A stretch of DNA of 64,000 nucleotides, taken from contig OX424563.1 in assembly GCA_949152475.1 (NCBI GenBank), positions 39,938,120-40,002,119 on the forward strand. Reading direction: 5' to 3'. This document shows, piece after piece, positions 38,728-51,863 of the stretch (its first letter is position 1; the number at the start of each line of letters is the position of its first letter). This stretch comes from Terebella lapidaria. Its lineage: Eukaryota > Annelida > Polychaeta > Terebellida > Terebellidae. Position numbers and translations under genes: made by a program. Below the pieces are notes generated by a model. The model ran no database searches. It worked only from the letters and a program-made list of their open reading frames with translations, and was not told where the DNA came from.

Positions 38728-40454
38728 TGGACATGTGACGCTCCACCGTACGATGGACATGGGATGCTCCATCGTACGATGGACATGTGACGCTCCACCA
38801 TACGATGGACATGCGATGCTCCACCGTATGATGGACATGTGACGCTCCACCGTACGATGGACATCTGACGCTCCACCGTACGATGGACATGCTATGCTCC
38901 ACCGTACGATGGACATGTGACGCTCCACCGTACGATGGACATGGGATGCTCCATCGTACGATGGACATGGGATGCTCCATCGTACGATGGACATGTGACG
39001 CTCCACCGTACGATCGACATGCGATGCCCCACCGTATGATGGACATGTGATGCTCCACCGTACGATGGACATATGACGCTCCCACATACGATGGACATGC
39101 TATGCTCCACCTTACGATGGACATGTGACGCTCCACAATACGATGGACATGGGATGCTCCACCGTACGATGGACATGTGACGCTCCACCGTATGATGGAC
39201 ATGTGACGCTCCACCATATGATGGACATGTGACGCTCCACCGTACGATGGACATGCGACGCTCCATCGTACGATGGACATGTGACAATCCACCGTACGAT
39301 GGACATCTGATGATCCTCTGTACGATGGACAAGCGACGCTCCACTGTACAATGGACATGTGACGCTCCACCGTACGATGTACATGCGACGCTCCATCGTA
39401 CCATGGACTAGCGACACTCCACCGTAAGATGGACATGCGACGCTCCACCGTACGATGGACATGCGACGCTCCATCGCAGGATGGACATGCGACGCTCCAC
39501 CGTACGAAGGACATGCGATGCTGCACCGTACGATGGACATGCGACGCTCCATCGTACGATAGACATGTGACACTCCACCGTAAGATGGACATGCGAGGCT
39601 CCACCGTACAATAGACATGCGACGCTCCACTGTATGATGGACATGCGATGCTTTACTGTACAATGGACACGTTACGCTCAACCGTAAGATGGACATGCGA
39701 TGCTCCACAGTATGATGGACATGAGACGCTCCATCATACGATGGACATGTGATGCTCCACCATACGATCGACATGCGATGCTCCACCGTACGATCGACAT
39801 GTGATGCTCCACCGTACGATGGACATGTGACGCTCCACCATACGATGTACATGTGACGCTCCACTGTATGATGGACATGCGATGCTTTACTGTACAATGG
39901 ACACGTTATGCTCAACCGTAAGACTGACATGCGATGCTCCACAGTACGATGGACCTGGGACGCTCCATCATACGATGGAAATGTGACGCTCCACCGTACG
40001 ATCGAATGCGATGCTCCACCGTATGATCGGCATGTGATGCTCCACCGTACGATCGACATGCGATGTTCAACCGTACGATGGACATCTGATGCTCCACCAT
40101 ACGATGGACATGTGACACTCCGCTGTACGATGGACATGCGACGCTCCACTGTACGATGGACATGTGACGCTCCACCGTACGATGGACATGCGATGCTCCA
40201 TCGTACGATGGACATGGGATGCTCTATCGTATGATGGACTAGCGATGCTCCACCGTAAGATGGACATGTGACGCTCCACCGTACGATGGACATGCGATGC
40301 TCCATCGTATGATGGTCATGGGATGCTCCACTGTATGATGGACATGTGACGCTCCACCGTACGATGGACATGCGATGCTACACCGTACGATGGACCTGTG
40401 ATGCTCCACCGTACAATGGACATCTGACGCTCCACCGTACGATAGACATGCGAT

Positions 40455-43400
40455 GCTCCACCATACGATGGACATGTGACGCTCCACTGTACGATGGACA
40501 TGTGATGCTCCACCATATGATGGACATGCAAGGCTCCACTGTACAATGGACATGTGACGCTCCACCGTACGATGGACATGCGACGCTCCACCGTATGATG
40601 GACATGCAACGTCCATCGTACGATGGACATGTGACGCTCCACCATACGATGGACATCTGACGCTCCACCGTACGATGGACATGCGATGCTCCACTGTACG
40701 ATGGACATGTGACGCTCCACTGTATGATTGACATGCGAGGCTCCACTGTACGATGGACATGTGACGCTCCACTGTACGATGGACATGCTATGCTCCACTG
40801 TATGATGGACATGCGATGCTTTGCTGTACAATGGACACGTTACGCTCAACCGTAAGATGGACATGCGATGCTCCACAGTACGATGGACATGGGACGCTCC
40901 ATCATACGATGGACATGTGACGCTCCACCGTACGATGGACATGCGATGCTCCACCGTACGATGGACATGCGATGCTCCACCGTACGATGGACATCTGATC
41001 CTCCACCGTACGATCGACATGTGATGCTCCACTGTACGATGGACATGTGACGCTGCACCGTACGATGGACATGGGACGCTCCACCGTACGATGGACATCT
41101 AATGCTCCACCATACGATGGACATGCGATGCTCCACAGTACCATGGACATGTGATGCTCCACCGTACGATGGACATCTAATGCTCCACCATACGATGGAC
41201 ATGCGATGCTCCACCGTACGATGGACATGTGATGCTCCACCGTACGATGGACATGTGACGCTCCACCGTACGATGGTCATGCAAGGCTCCACTGTACAAT
41301 GGACATGTGACGCTCCACTGTACGATGGACATGCGACGCTCCACCGTATGATGGACATGCGACGCTCCACTGTACGATGGACATGCGACGCTCCACCGTA
41401 TGATGGACATGCGACGCTCCACTGTACGATGGACATGCGACGCTCCACCGTACGATGGACATGCGATGCTCCACTGTACGATGGACATGTGACGCTCCAC
41501 CGTATGATGGACATGCAAGGCTCCACTGTACAATGGACATGTGACGCTCCACCATACGATGGACATGCGACGCTCCACCGTATGATGGACATGCAACGCT
41601 CCATCATACGATGGACATGTGACGCTCCACCGTACGATGGACATCTGATGCTCCACCGTACGATGGACATGCGATGCTCCACTGTACGATGGACATGTGA
41701 CGCTCCACCGTATGATTGACATGCGAGGCTATACTGTACGATGGACATGTGACGCTCCACCGTACGATGGACATGGGATGCTCCTTCGTTCGATGGACAT
41801 GTGACGCTCCACCGTACGATGGACATGGGATGCTCCACCGTAGGATGGACATGTGACGCTCCACCGTACGATGGGCATGCGATGCTCCAATGTACGATGG
41901 GCATGTGATGCTCCACCGTACGATGGACATGTGACGCTCCACCGTACGATGGTCATGCAAGGCTCCACTGTACAATGGACATGTGACGCTCCACCGTACG
42001 ATGGACATGCGACGCTCCACCGTATGATGGACATGCGACGCTCCACTGTACGATGGACATGTGACGCTCCACCGTATGATTGACATGCGAGGCTATACTG
42101 TACGATGGACATGTGACGCTCCACCGTACGATGGACATGGGATGCTCCTTCGTTCGATGGACATGTGACGCTCCACCGTACGATGGACATGGGATGCTCC
42201 ACCGTAGGATGGACATGTGACGCTCCACCGTACGATGGGCATGCGATGCTCCAATGTACGATGGGTATGTGATGCTCCACCGTACGATGGACATGTGACG
42301 CTCCACCGTACGATGGTCATGCAAGGCTCCACTGTACAATGGACATGTGACGCTCCACCGTACGATGGACATGCGACGCTCCACCGTATGATGGACATGC
42401 GACGCTCCACTGTACGATGGACATGTGACGCTCCACCGTATGATTGACATGCGAGGCTCCACCATACGATGGACATGCGACGCTCCACCGTACGATGGAC
42501 ATGCGATGCTCCACTGTACGATGGACATGTGACGCTCTACCGTATGATTGACATGCGAGGCTCCACTGTACGATGGACATGTGACGCTCCATCGTACGAT
42601 AGACATGTGACACTCCACCGTAAGATGGACATGCGAGGCTCCACCGTACAATAGACATGCGACGCTCCACTGTATGATGGACATGCGATGCTTTACTGTA
42701 CAATGGACACGTTACGCTCAACCGTAAGATGGACATGCGATGCTCCACAGTACGATGGACATGGGACGCTCCATCATACGATGGACATGTGATGCTCCAC
42801 CATACGATCGACATGCGATGCTCCACCGTACGATCGACATGTGATGCTCCACCATACGATGGACATGTGACGCTCCACTGTACGATGGACATGTGACGCT
42901 CCACCATATGATGGACATGCAAGGCTCCACTGTACAATGGACATGTGACGCTCCACCGTACGATGGACATGCGACGCTCCACCGTATGATGGACATGCAA
43001 CGTCCATCGTACGATGGACATGTGACGCTCCACCATACGATGGACATCTGACGCTCCACCGTACGATGGACATGCGATGCTCCACTGTACGATGGACATG
43101 TGACGCTCCACTGTATGATTGACATGCGAGGCTCCACTGTACGATGGACATGTGACGCTCCACTGTACGATGGACATGCTATGCTCCACTGTATGATGGA
43201 CATGCGATGCTTTGCTGTACAATGGACACGTTACGCTCAACCGTAAGATGGACATGCGATGCTCCACAGTACGATGGACATGGGACGCTCCATCATACGA
43301 TGGACATGTGACGCTCCACCGTACGATGGACATGCGATGCTCCACCGTACGATGGACATGCGATGCTCCACCGTACGATGGACATCTGATCCTCCACCGT

Positions 43401-45236
43401 ACGATCGACATGTGATGCTCCACTGTACGATGGACATGTGACGCTGCACCGTACGATGGACATGGGACGCTCCACCGTACGATGGACATCTAATGCTCCA
43501 CCATACGATGGACATGCGATGCTCCACAGTACCATGGACATGTGATGCTCCACCGTACGATGGACATCTAATGCTCCACCATACGATGGACATGCGATGC
43601 TCCACCGTACGATGGACATGTGATGCTCCACCGTACGATGGACATGTGACGCTCCACCGTACGATGGTCATGCAAGGCTCCACTGTACAATGGACATGTG
43701 ACGCTCCACTGTACGATGGACATGCGACGCTCCACCGTATGATGGACATGCGACGCTCCACTGTACGATGGACATGCGACGCTCCACCGTACGATGGACA
43801 TGCAAGGCTCCACTGTACAATGGACATGTGACGCTCCACCGTATGATGGACATGCGACGCTCCACTGTACGATGGACATGCGACGCTCCACCGTATGATG
43901 GACATGCGACGCTCCACTGTACAATGGACATGCGACGCTCCACCGTATGATGGACATGCGACGCTCCACTGTACGATGGACATGCGACGCTCCACCGTAC
44001 GATGGACATGCGATGCTCCACCGTACGATGGACATCTGATGCTCCACCGTACGATGGACATGCGATGCTCCACTGTACGATGGACATGTGACGCTCCACC
44101 GTATGATTGACATGCGAGGCTATACTGTACGATGGACATGTGACGCTCCACCGTACGATGGACATGGGATGCTCCTTCGTTCGATGGACATGTGACGCTC
44201 CACCGTACGATGGACATGGGATGCTCCACCGTAGGATGGACATGTGACGCTCCACCGTACGATGGGCATGCGATGCTCCAATGTACGATGGGCATGTGAT
44301 GCTCCACCGTACGATGGACATGTGACGCTCCACCGTACGATGGTCATGCAAGGCTCCACTGTACAATGGACATGTGACGCTCCACCGTACGATGGACATG
44401 CGACGCTCCACCGTATGATGGACATGCGACGCTCCACTGTACGATGGACATGTGACGCTCCACCGTATGATTGACATGCGAGGCTATACTGTACGATGGA
44501 CATGTGACGCTCCACCGTACGATGGACATGGGATGCTCCTTCGTTCGATGGACATGTGACGCTCCACCGTACGATGGACATGGGATGCTCCACCGTAGGA
44601 TGGACATGTGACGCTCCACCGTACGATGGGCATGCGATGCTCCAATGTACGATGGGCATGTGATGCTCCACCGTACGATGGACATGTGACGCTCCACCGT
44701 ACGATGGTCATGCAAGGCTCCACTGTACAATGGACATGTGACGCTCCACCGTACGATGGACATGCGACGCTCCACCGTATGATGGACATGCGACGCTCCA
44801 CTGTACGATGGACATGTGACGCTCCACCGTATGATTGACATGCGAGGCTCCACCATACGATGGACATGCGACGCTCCACCGTACGATGGACATGCGATGC
44901 TCCACTGTACGATGGACATGTGACGCTCTACCGTATGATTGACATGCGAGGCTCCACTGTACGATGGACATGTGACGCTCCATCGTACGATAGACATGTG
45001 ACACTCCACCGTAAGATGGACATGCGAGGCTCCACCGTACAATAGACATGCGACGCTCCACTGTATGATGGACATGCGATGCTTTACTGTACAATGGACA
45101 CGTTACGCTCAACCGTAAGATGGACATGCGATGCTCCACAGTACGATGGACATGGGACGCTCCATCATACGATGGACATGTGATGCTCCACCATACGATC
45201 GACATGCGATGCTCCACCGTACGATCGACATGTGAT
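40455..45236 (+). repeat. 2391-base tandem duplication
   Basis: Bases 40455-42845 and 42846-45236 are two copies at an offset of 2391, sharing long runs of identical monomer order. The second copy has a locally rearranged stretch near 43760-43980 where a few monomers differ in number or order. Only one copy is present in the inverted arm after the gap, so this duplication differs between the two arms. Edges are approximate. Confidence 0.85.
41716..42443 (+). repeat. 364-base (14-monomer) tandem duplication
   Basis: A 14-monomer cassette marked by GAGGCTATACTG, CTCCTTCGTTCGATGG and GATGGGCATGCG is repeated twice here at an offset of 364. It is repeated twice again within 44107-44834. The inverted arm holds a single copy. 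Edges are approximate. Confidence 0.8.
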
Positions 45237-48200
45237 GCTCCACCGTTTGATGGACATGTGACGCTCCACCATACGATGGACATGTGACGCTCCACTGTAT
45301 GATGGACTTGCGATGCTTTACTGTACAATGGACACGTTATGCTCAACCGTAAGATTGACATGCGATGCTCCACAGTACGATGGACATGGGACGCTCCATC
45401 ATACGATGGAAATGTGACGCTCCACCGTACGATCGACATGCGATGCTCCACCGTATGATCGACATGTGATGCTCCACCGTACGATGGACATGGGATCCTC
45501 CATCGTATGATGGACATGCGATGCTCCACCGTACGATCGACATGCGATGCTCCACGGCACGATGGACATGCGATGTTCCACCGTACGATGGACATCTGAT
45601 GCTCCACCATACGATGGACATGTGACATTCCGCTGTACGATGGACATGCGACGCTCCACTGTACGATGGACATGCGATGCTCCATCGTACGATGGACATG
45701 GGATGCTCTATCATATGATGGACTAGCGATGCTCCACCGTAAGATGGACATGTGACGCCCCACCGTACGATGGACATGCGACGCTCCATCGTACGATGGA
45801 CCTGTGATGCTCCACCATACAATGGACATCTGACGCTCCACCGTACGATGGACATGCTATGCTCCACCGTACGATAGACATGTGACGCTCCACCGTACGA
45901 TGGGCATGGGATGCTTCATCGTACGATGGACATGTGACGCTCCACTGTACGATGGACATGTGACGCTCCACCATATGATGGACATGCAAGGCTCCACTGT
46001 ACAATGGACATGTGACGCTCCACCGTACGATGGACATGCGATGCTCCACTGTACGATGGAAATGTGACGCTCCACCGAACGATGGACATGCAACGCTCCA
46101 TCGTACGATGATCTAGCGACGCTCCACCGTAAGATGGCCATGCGACGCTCCATGTACGATGGACATGTGACGCTCCACCGTACGATGGACATGCGACGCT
46201 CCACTGTATGATGGACATGCGATGCTTTACTGTACAATGGACATGTGACGCTCCACCGTATGATGGACATGTGACGCTCCATCGTACGATGGACTAGCGA
46301 AGCTCCACCGTCAGGTGGACATGCGACGCTCCACAGTACGATGGACATGGGACGCTCCATTGTACGATGGACATGTGACACTCCACCGTACGATCGACAT
46401 GCAATGCTTCACAGTACCATGGACATGTGATGCTCCACCGTACTATGTACATCTAATGCTCCACCATACGATGGACATGCGATGCTCCACCGTAGGATGG
46501 ACATGTGATGCTCCACTGTACGATGGACATGTGACCCTCCACCATATGATGGACATGCAAGGCTCCACTGTACAATGGACATGTGACGCTCCACTGTACG
46601 ATGGACATGTGATGCTCCATCGTACGATGGACTAGCGATGCTCCACCGTAAGATGGACATGCGACGCTCCACAGTACGATGGACATGTGATGCTCCACCA
46701 TACGATCGACATGCGACGCTCCATCGTACGATGGACATGTGATGCTCCACCATACGATGGACATCTGACGCTCCACCATACGATGGACATGCGATGATCC
46801 ACTGTACGATGGACATGTGACGCTCCATCGTACGATGGACTAGCGACGCTCCACCGTAAGATGGACGTGCGACGCTCCACGTACAATGGACATGTGACGC
46901 TCCACTGTACGATGGACATGTGACGCTCCACCGTACGATGGACATGGGATGCTCCATCGTACGATGGATATGTGACGCTCCACCGTACGATCGACATGCG
47001 ATGCTCCACCGTATGATGGACATGTGATGCTCCATCGTACGATGGACATCTGACGCTCCACTGTACGATGGACATGCTATGCTCCACCGTACGATAGACA
47101 TGTGACGCTCCACCGTACGATGGGCATGGGATGCTCCATCGTACGATGGACATGTGACGCTCCACCGTACGATCGACATGCGATACTCCACCGTATGATG
47201 GACATGTGATGCTCCACCGTACGATGGACATGTGACGCTCCACCGTACGATGGACATGCGACGCTCCACTGTATGATGGACATGCGAGGCTATACTGTAC
47301 GATGGACATGTGACGCTCCACCGTACGATGGACATGGGATGCTCCTTCGTTCGATGGACATGTGACGCTCCACCGTACGATGGACATGGGATGCTCCACC
47401 GTAGGATGGACATGTGACGCTCCACCGTACGATGGGCATGCGATGCTCCAATGTACGATGGGCATGTGATGCTCCACCGTACGATGGACATGTGACGCTC
47501 CACCGTACGATGGTCATGCAAGGCTCCACTGTACAATGGACATGTGACGCTCCACCGTACGATGGACATGCGACGCTCCACTGTATGATGGACATGCGAT
47601 GCTTTACTGTACAATGGACACGTGACGCTCCACCGTATGATGGACATGCGACGCTCCATCGTACGATGGACTAGCGAAGCTCCACCGTAAGATGGACATG
47701 TGATGCTCCACAATACAATGGACATGAGATGCTCCATCATACAATGGACATGTGGCACTCCACCGTACGATGGACATCTGACGCTCCTCCGTACGATGGA
47801 CATGCGACGCTCCACCGAAAGGTGGACATGCGACGCTCCACCGTACGATGGACATGTGACGCTCCACCGTACGATGGACATCTGACGCTCCTCCTTACGA
47901 TGGACATGCGACGCTCAAATGTACGATGGACATGTGACGCTCCATCGTACGATGGACGTGCGACGCTCCATCGTATGAAGGCCTAGTGACGCTCCATCGT
48001 AAGATGGACATGCGACGCTCCACCGTACGATGGACATGTGATTCTCCACTGTATGATGGACATGTGACGCTCCACCGTACGATGGACATGGGACGCTCCA
48101 ATGTACGATGGACATGCGACGCTCCACTGTACGATGGACATGCGATGCTCCACTGTACGATGGACATGGGACGCTCCACCATATTATGGACATGCGAGGC

Positions 48201-48977
48201 TCCACCGTACGATGGACATGGGATGCTCCATCGTACGATGGACATGTGACGCTCCGCCGTACGATCGACATGCGATGCTCCATCGTACGATGGACATGTG
48301 ATGCTCCACTGTACGATGGACATCTGACGCTCCTCCGTACGATGGACATCTGATGCTCCAATGTACGATGGACATGCTATGCTCCACCGTACATTGGACA
48401 TGTGACGCTCCACCGTACGATGGACATGGGACAATCCACCGTATAATGGCCATGTGACGCTCCACCGTACGATGGACATGTGACGCTCCACCGAATGATG
48501 GACATGCGAGGCTCCACAGTAAGATGGACATGTGACGCTCCACCATACGATGGACATGCGACGCTCCATCGTACGATGGACATGGGATGCTCCACCGTAT
48601 GATGGACATGTGACGCTCCACCGTACGATGGACATGCGTTGCTCCACTGTACGATGGACATGTGATGCTCCACCGTACGATGGACATCTGACGCTCCACC
48701 GTACGATCGACATGCGATGCTGCACCGTATGATGGACATCTGACGCTCCACCATACGATGGACATGCGACGCTCTACCATACAATGGACATGTGACGCTC
48801 CACCGTACGATAAAAATGGGACGCTCCACCGTACGATGGACATGTGATGCTCCACCATATGATGGACATGCGAGGCTCCACTGTACGATGGACATGTGAC
48901 ACTTCACCGTACGATGGACATGGGATGCTCTATCGTACGATGGACATGTGACGCTCCACCGTACGATCGACATGCGA

Positions 48978-51860
48978 CTGGGCAGTGAGATATAGCTGAC
49001 CTCGGGGACGAGGTCTCTCCGAAGGGGGAAAGCACTTGAGCGTTATGACGTGGTGGCTACATTAGTAGTGACATCACAATTACAGAGCGAACATGCATAC
49101 AGGTTAATAAGACATTCGGTGACACTTCAGTAATGGGGTATACCTCTTAAATCGTGGGATCGCTGAACATTATATTAATGCCTGACCTTTCGAGCCACTG
49201 TGGGTTTCTCGGCGTCGCTCCCGGGTCGGCACCTCACTGTGATTCACATCGCAGCCAAGAATGTGTACATATCGGGTACGTAGCGGCGGCCCTAGACCTT
49301 CAGTTTTGTGATGTGACTGGGCAGTGAGATATAGCTGACCTCGCCGACGAGGTCTCTCCGAAAGGGGAAAGCACTGGAGCGTTATGACGTGGTGGCTACT
49401 TTAGTAGTGACACCACAATTATAGAGCGAACGTGCGGACAGGTTAACAAGACATTCGGTGACACTTCAGTAATGGGGTATGCCTCTTAAATCGTGGGGTC
49501 GCCGAACCTTACATTGGCCCCTCACCTTTCGAACCACTGTGGGTTTCTCGACGTCACTCCCGGGTCGGCACCTCACTGTGATTCACATCGCAGCCAAGAA
49601 TGTGTACATATCGGGTACGATGCGGCGGCCTTAGACCTTCAGTGTTGTGATGTGACTTGGCAGTGAGATATAGCTTACCTCGGGGACGAGGTCTCTCCGA
49701 AAAGGGAAAGCACTGGAGCATTATGACGTGGTGGCTACATTAGTAGTGACACCACAATTATAAAGCGAGCGTGCGGACAGGTTAATAAGACATTCGGTGA
49801 CACTTCAGTAATGGGGTATACCTCTTAAATTGTGGGGTCGCCGAGCCTTACATTGGCGCCTGACCTTTCGAACCACTGTGGGTTTCTCGGCGTCGCTCCC
49901 GGGTCGGCCCGTCACTGTGATTCACATCGCAGCCAAGAATGTGTACATATCGGGTACGTTGCGGCGGCCCTAGGCCTTCAATGTTGTGATGTGACTGGGC
50001 AGTGAGATAAAGCTGACCTCGCCGACGAGGTCTCTCTGAAAAGGGAAAGCACTGGAGCGTTATGACGTGGTGGCTACATTAGTAGTGACACCACAATTAT
50101 AGAGCGAGCGTGCGGACAGGTTAATAAGACATTCGGTGACACTTCAGTAATGGGGTATACCTCTTAAATCGTATGGGCGCCGAACCTTACATTGGCGCCT
50201 GACCTTTCGAACCACTGTTAGTTTCTAGGCATCGCTCCCGGGTCGGCCCCTCACTGTGATTCACATCGCAGCCAAGAATGTGTACATATCGGCTACGTTG
50301 CCGCGGCCCTAGACCTTCAGTGTTGTGATGTGACTGGGCAGTGAGATATAGCTGACCTCGGTGACGAGGTCTCTCCGAAAAGGGAAAGCACTGGAGCGTT
50401 ATGACGTGGTGGCTACATTAGTAGTGACACCACAATTATAGACCGAACGTGCGGACAGGTTAATAAGGTCAGCCCCTCACTGTGATTCACATCGCAGCCA
50501 AGAATGTGTACATATCGGGTACGTTGCCACGGCCCTAGACCTTCAGTGTTGTGATGTGACTGGGCAGTGAGATATAGCTGACCTCGGGGACGAGGTCTTT
50601 CCGAAAAGGGAAAGCACTTGAGCGTTATGACGTGGTGGTTACATTAGTAGTGACACCACAATTATAAAGCGAACGTGCGGACAGGTTAATAAGAGATTCG
50701 GTGGCACTTCAGTAATGGGGTATACTTCTTAATTCGTGGGGGCGCCAAACCTTACATTGGCGCCTGACCTTTCGAACCACTGTGGGTTTCTCGGCGTCGC
50801 TCCCGGGTCAGCCCCTCACTGTGATTCACATCGCAGCCAAGAATGTGTACATATCGGGTACGTTGCGGCAGCCCTAGACCTTCAGTGTTGTGATGTGACT
50901 GGGCAGTGAGATATAGCTGACCTCGGGGACGAGGTCTCTTTGAAAAGGGAAAGCACTGGAGCGTTATGACGTGGTGGCTACATTAGTAGTGACACCACAA
51001 TTATAGAGCGAGAGTGCAGAGAGGTTAATAAGACATTCGGTGACACATCAGTAATGGGGTATACCTCTTAAATCGTGGAGGCGCCGAACCTTACATTGGC
51101 CTATGTCCTTTCGAATCACTGAGGGTTTCTCGGCATCGCTCCCGGGTCGGCACCTCACTGTGATTCACAGCGCAGCCAAAAATGTGTACATATCGGGTAC
51201 GTTGCCGCGGGTGTTGTGATGTGACTGGACAGTGAGATATAGCTGACCTCGGGGACGAGATCTCTCCGAAAAGGGAAAGCACTGGAGCGTTATGACGTGG
51301 TGGCTACATTAGTAGTGACACCACAATTATAGAGCGAGCGTGCGGAGAGGTTAATAAGACATTCGGTGACACTTCAGTAATGGGGTATACTTCTTAAATC
51401 GTGAGGGCGCCGAACCTTACATTGGCACCTGACCTTTCGAACCACTGTGGGTTTCTCGGCGTCGCTCCCGGGTCGGCCCCTCACTGTGATTCACATCGCA
51501 GCCAAGAATGTGTACATATCGTGTACGTTGCGGCGGCCTTAGACATTCACTGTTGTGATGTGACTGGGCAGTGGGATACAGCTGACCTCGAAGACGAGGT
51601 CTCTCCGAAAGGGGAAAGCACTGGAGCGTTATGACGTGGTGGCTACATAAGTAGTGACACCACAATTATAGAGCGAACGTGCGGACAGGTTAATAAGGTC
51701 GGCCCCTCACTGTGATTCACATCGCAGCCAAGAATGTGTACATATCGGGTACGTTGCCGCGGCCCTAGACCTTCAGTGCTGTGATGTGACTGGGCAGTGA
51801 GATATAGCTGACCTCGGGGACGAGGTCTTTCCGAAAAGGGAAAGCACTGGAGCGTTATGA
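48978..51860 (+). repeat. 339-base satellite, nine units plus a partial unit
   Basis: Unit starts (CTGGGCAGTGAGATATAG and close variants) fall at 48978, 49317, 49656, 49995, 50334, 50560, 50899, 51225, 51564 and 51790. Most spacings are 339. The units at 50334 and 51564 are 226 bases long and carry the same 113-base deletion, joining TTAATAAG to GTCRGCCCCTC. The unit at 50899 is 326 bases, with 13 bases lost before the next start. The last unit is cut after 71 bases. Units differ by scattered substitutions, so this array is older or less homogenised than the 158-base one. Each unit contains the hairpin GACCTCG-NNNA-CGAGGTC near base 20. Stops occur in all frames and I see no RNA gene. Confidence 0.95.
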
Positions 51861-51863
51861 GGT

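Larger units (their letters stand above)
34359..45785. repeat. left arm of a large inverted repeat
   Basis: The reverse complement of this arm is found at 55407-64000. Paired positions sum to 101192 near the gap (45785 with 55407). The sum falls to 98437 from about 57.3 kb and to 98359 beyond the array just before the LINE. The left arm is 11427 bases and the right 8594. The difference of 2833 is accounted for by one 2391-base unit, one 364-base unit and three monomers (78 bases) absent from the right arm. The arm is cut by the window end, so its full length is unknown. Confidence 0.88.
36057..48977 (+). repeat. 26-base satellite array, main second block
   Basis: About 12.9 kb of the 26-base array in the same orientation as at the window start. 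It ends abruptly at 48977 within CATGCGA, where the 339-base satellite begins. Local oddities are single short monomers such as CAACGTCCATCG (about 40610 and 43001) and ATCGAATGCGATGC (about 40003). No gene-like sequence apart from stop-free frames is seen. Confidence 0.96.

Noticed and set aside
51401-51665. Short open frames of 77 and 82 codons in the 339-base satellite
   Set aside because: They exist only in some units, are broken by stops in neighbours, lie on opposite strands over the same bases and match no domain I recognise.
48978-51860. Hammerhead ribozyme in the 339-base satellite
   Set aside because: The stretch GACGAGG followed by CCGAAA recalls the hammerhead core, and ribozyme-bearing satellites of similar unit length are known. 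The essential C and U of the CUGANGA box are not present, though: units have GGGA, CCGA, GTGA or AAGA there. The helices do not fit.
48978-51860. Pol III promoter or tRNA-derived origin of the 339-base unit
   Set aside because: The complement has GGTTCGAAAGG, close to a B box, but its last positions mismatch and no convincing A box lies at the right distance.
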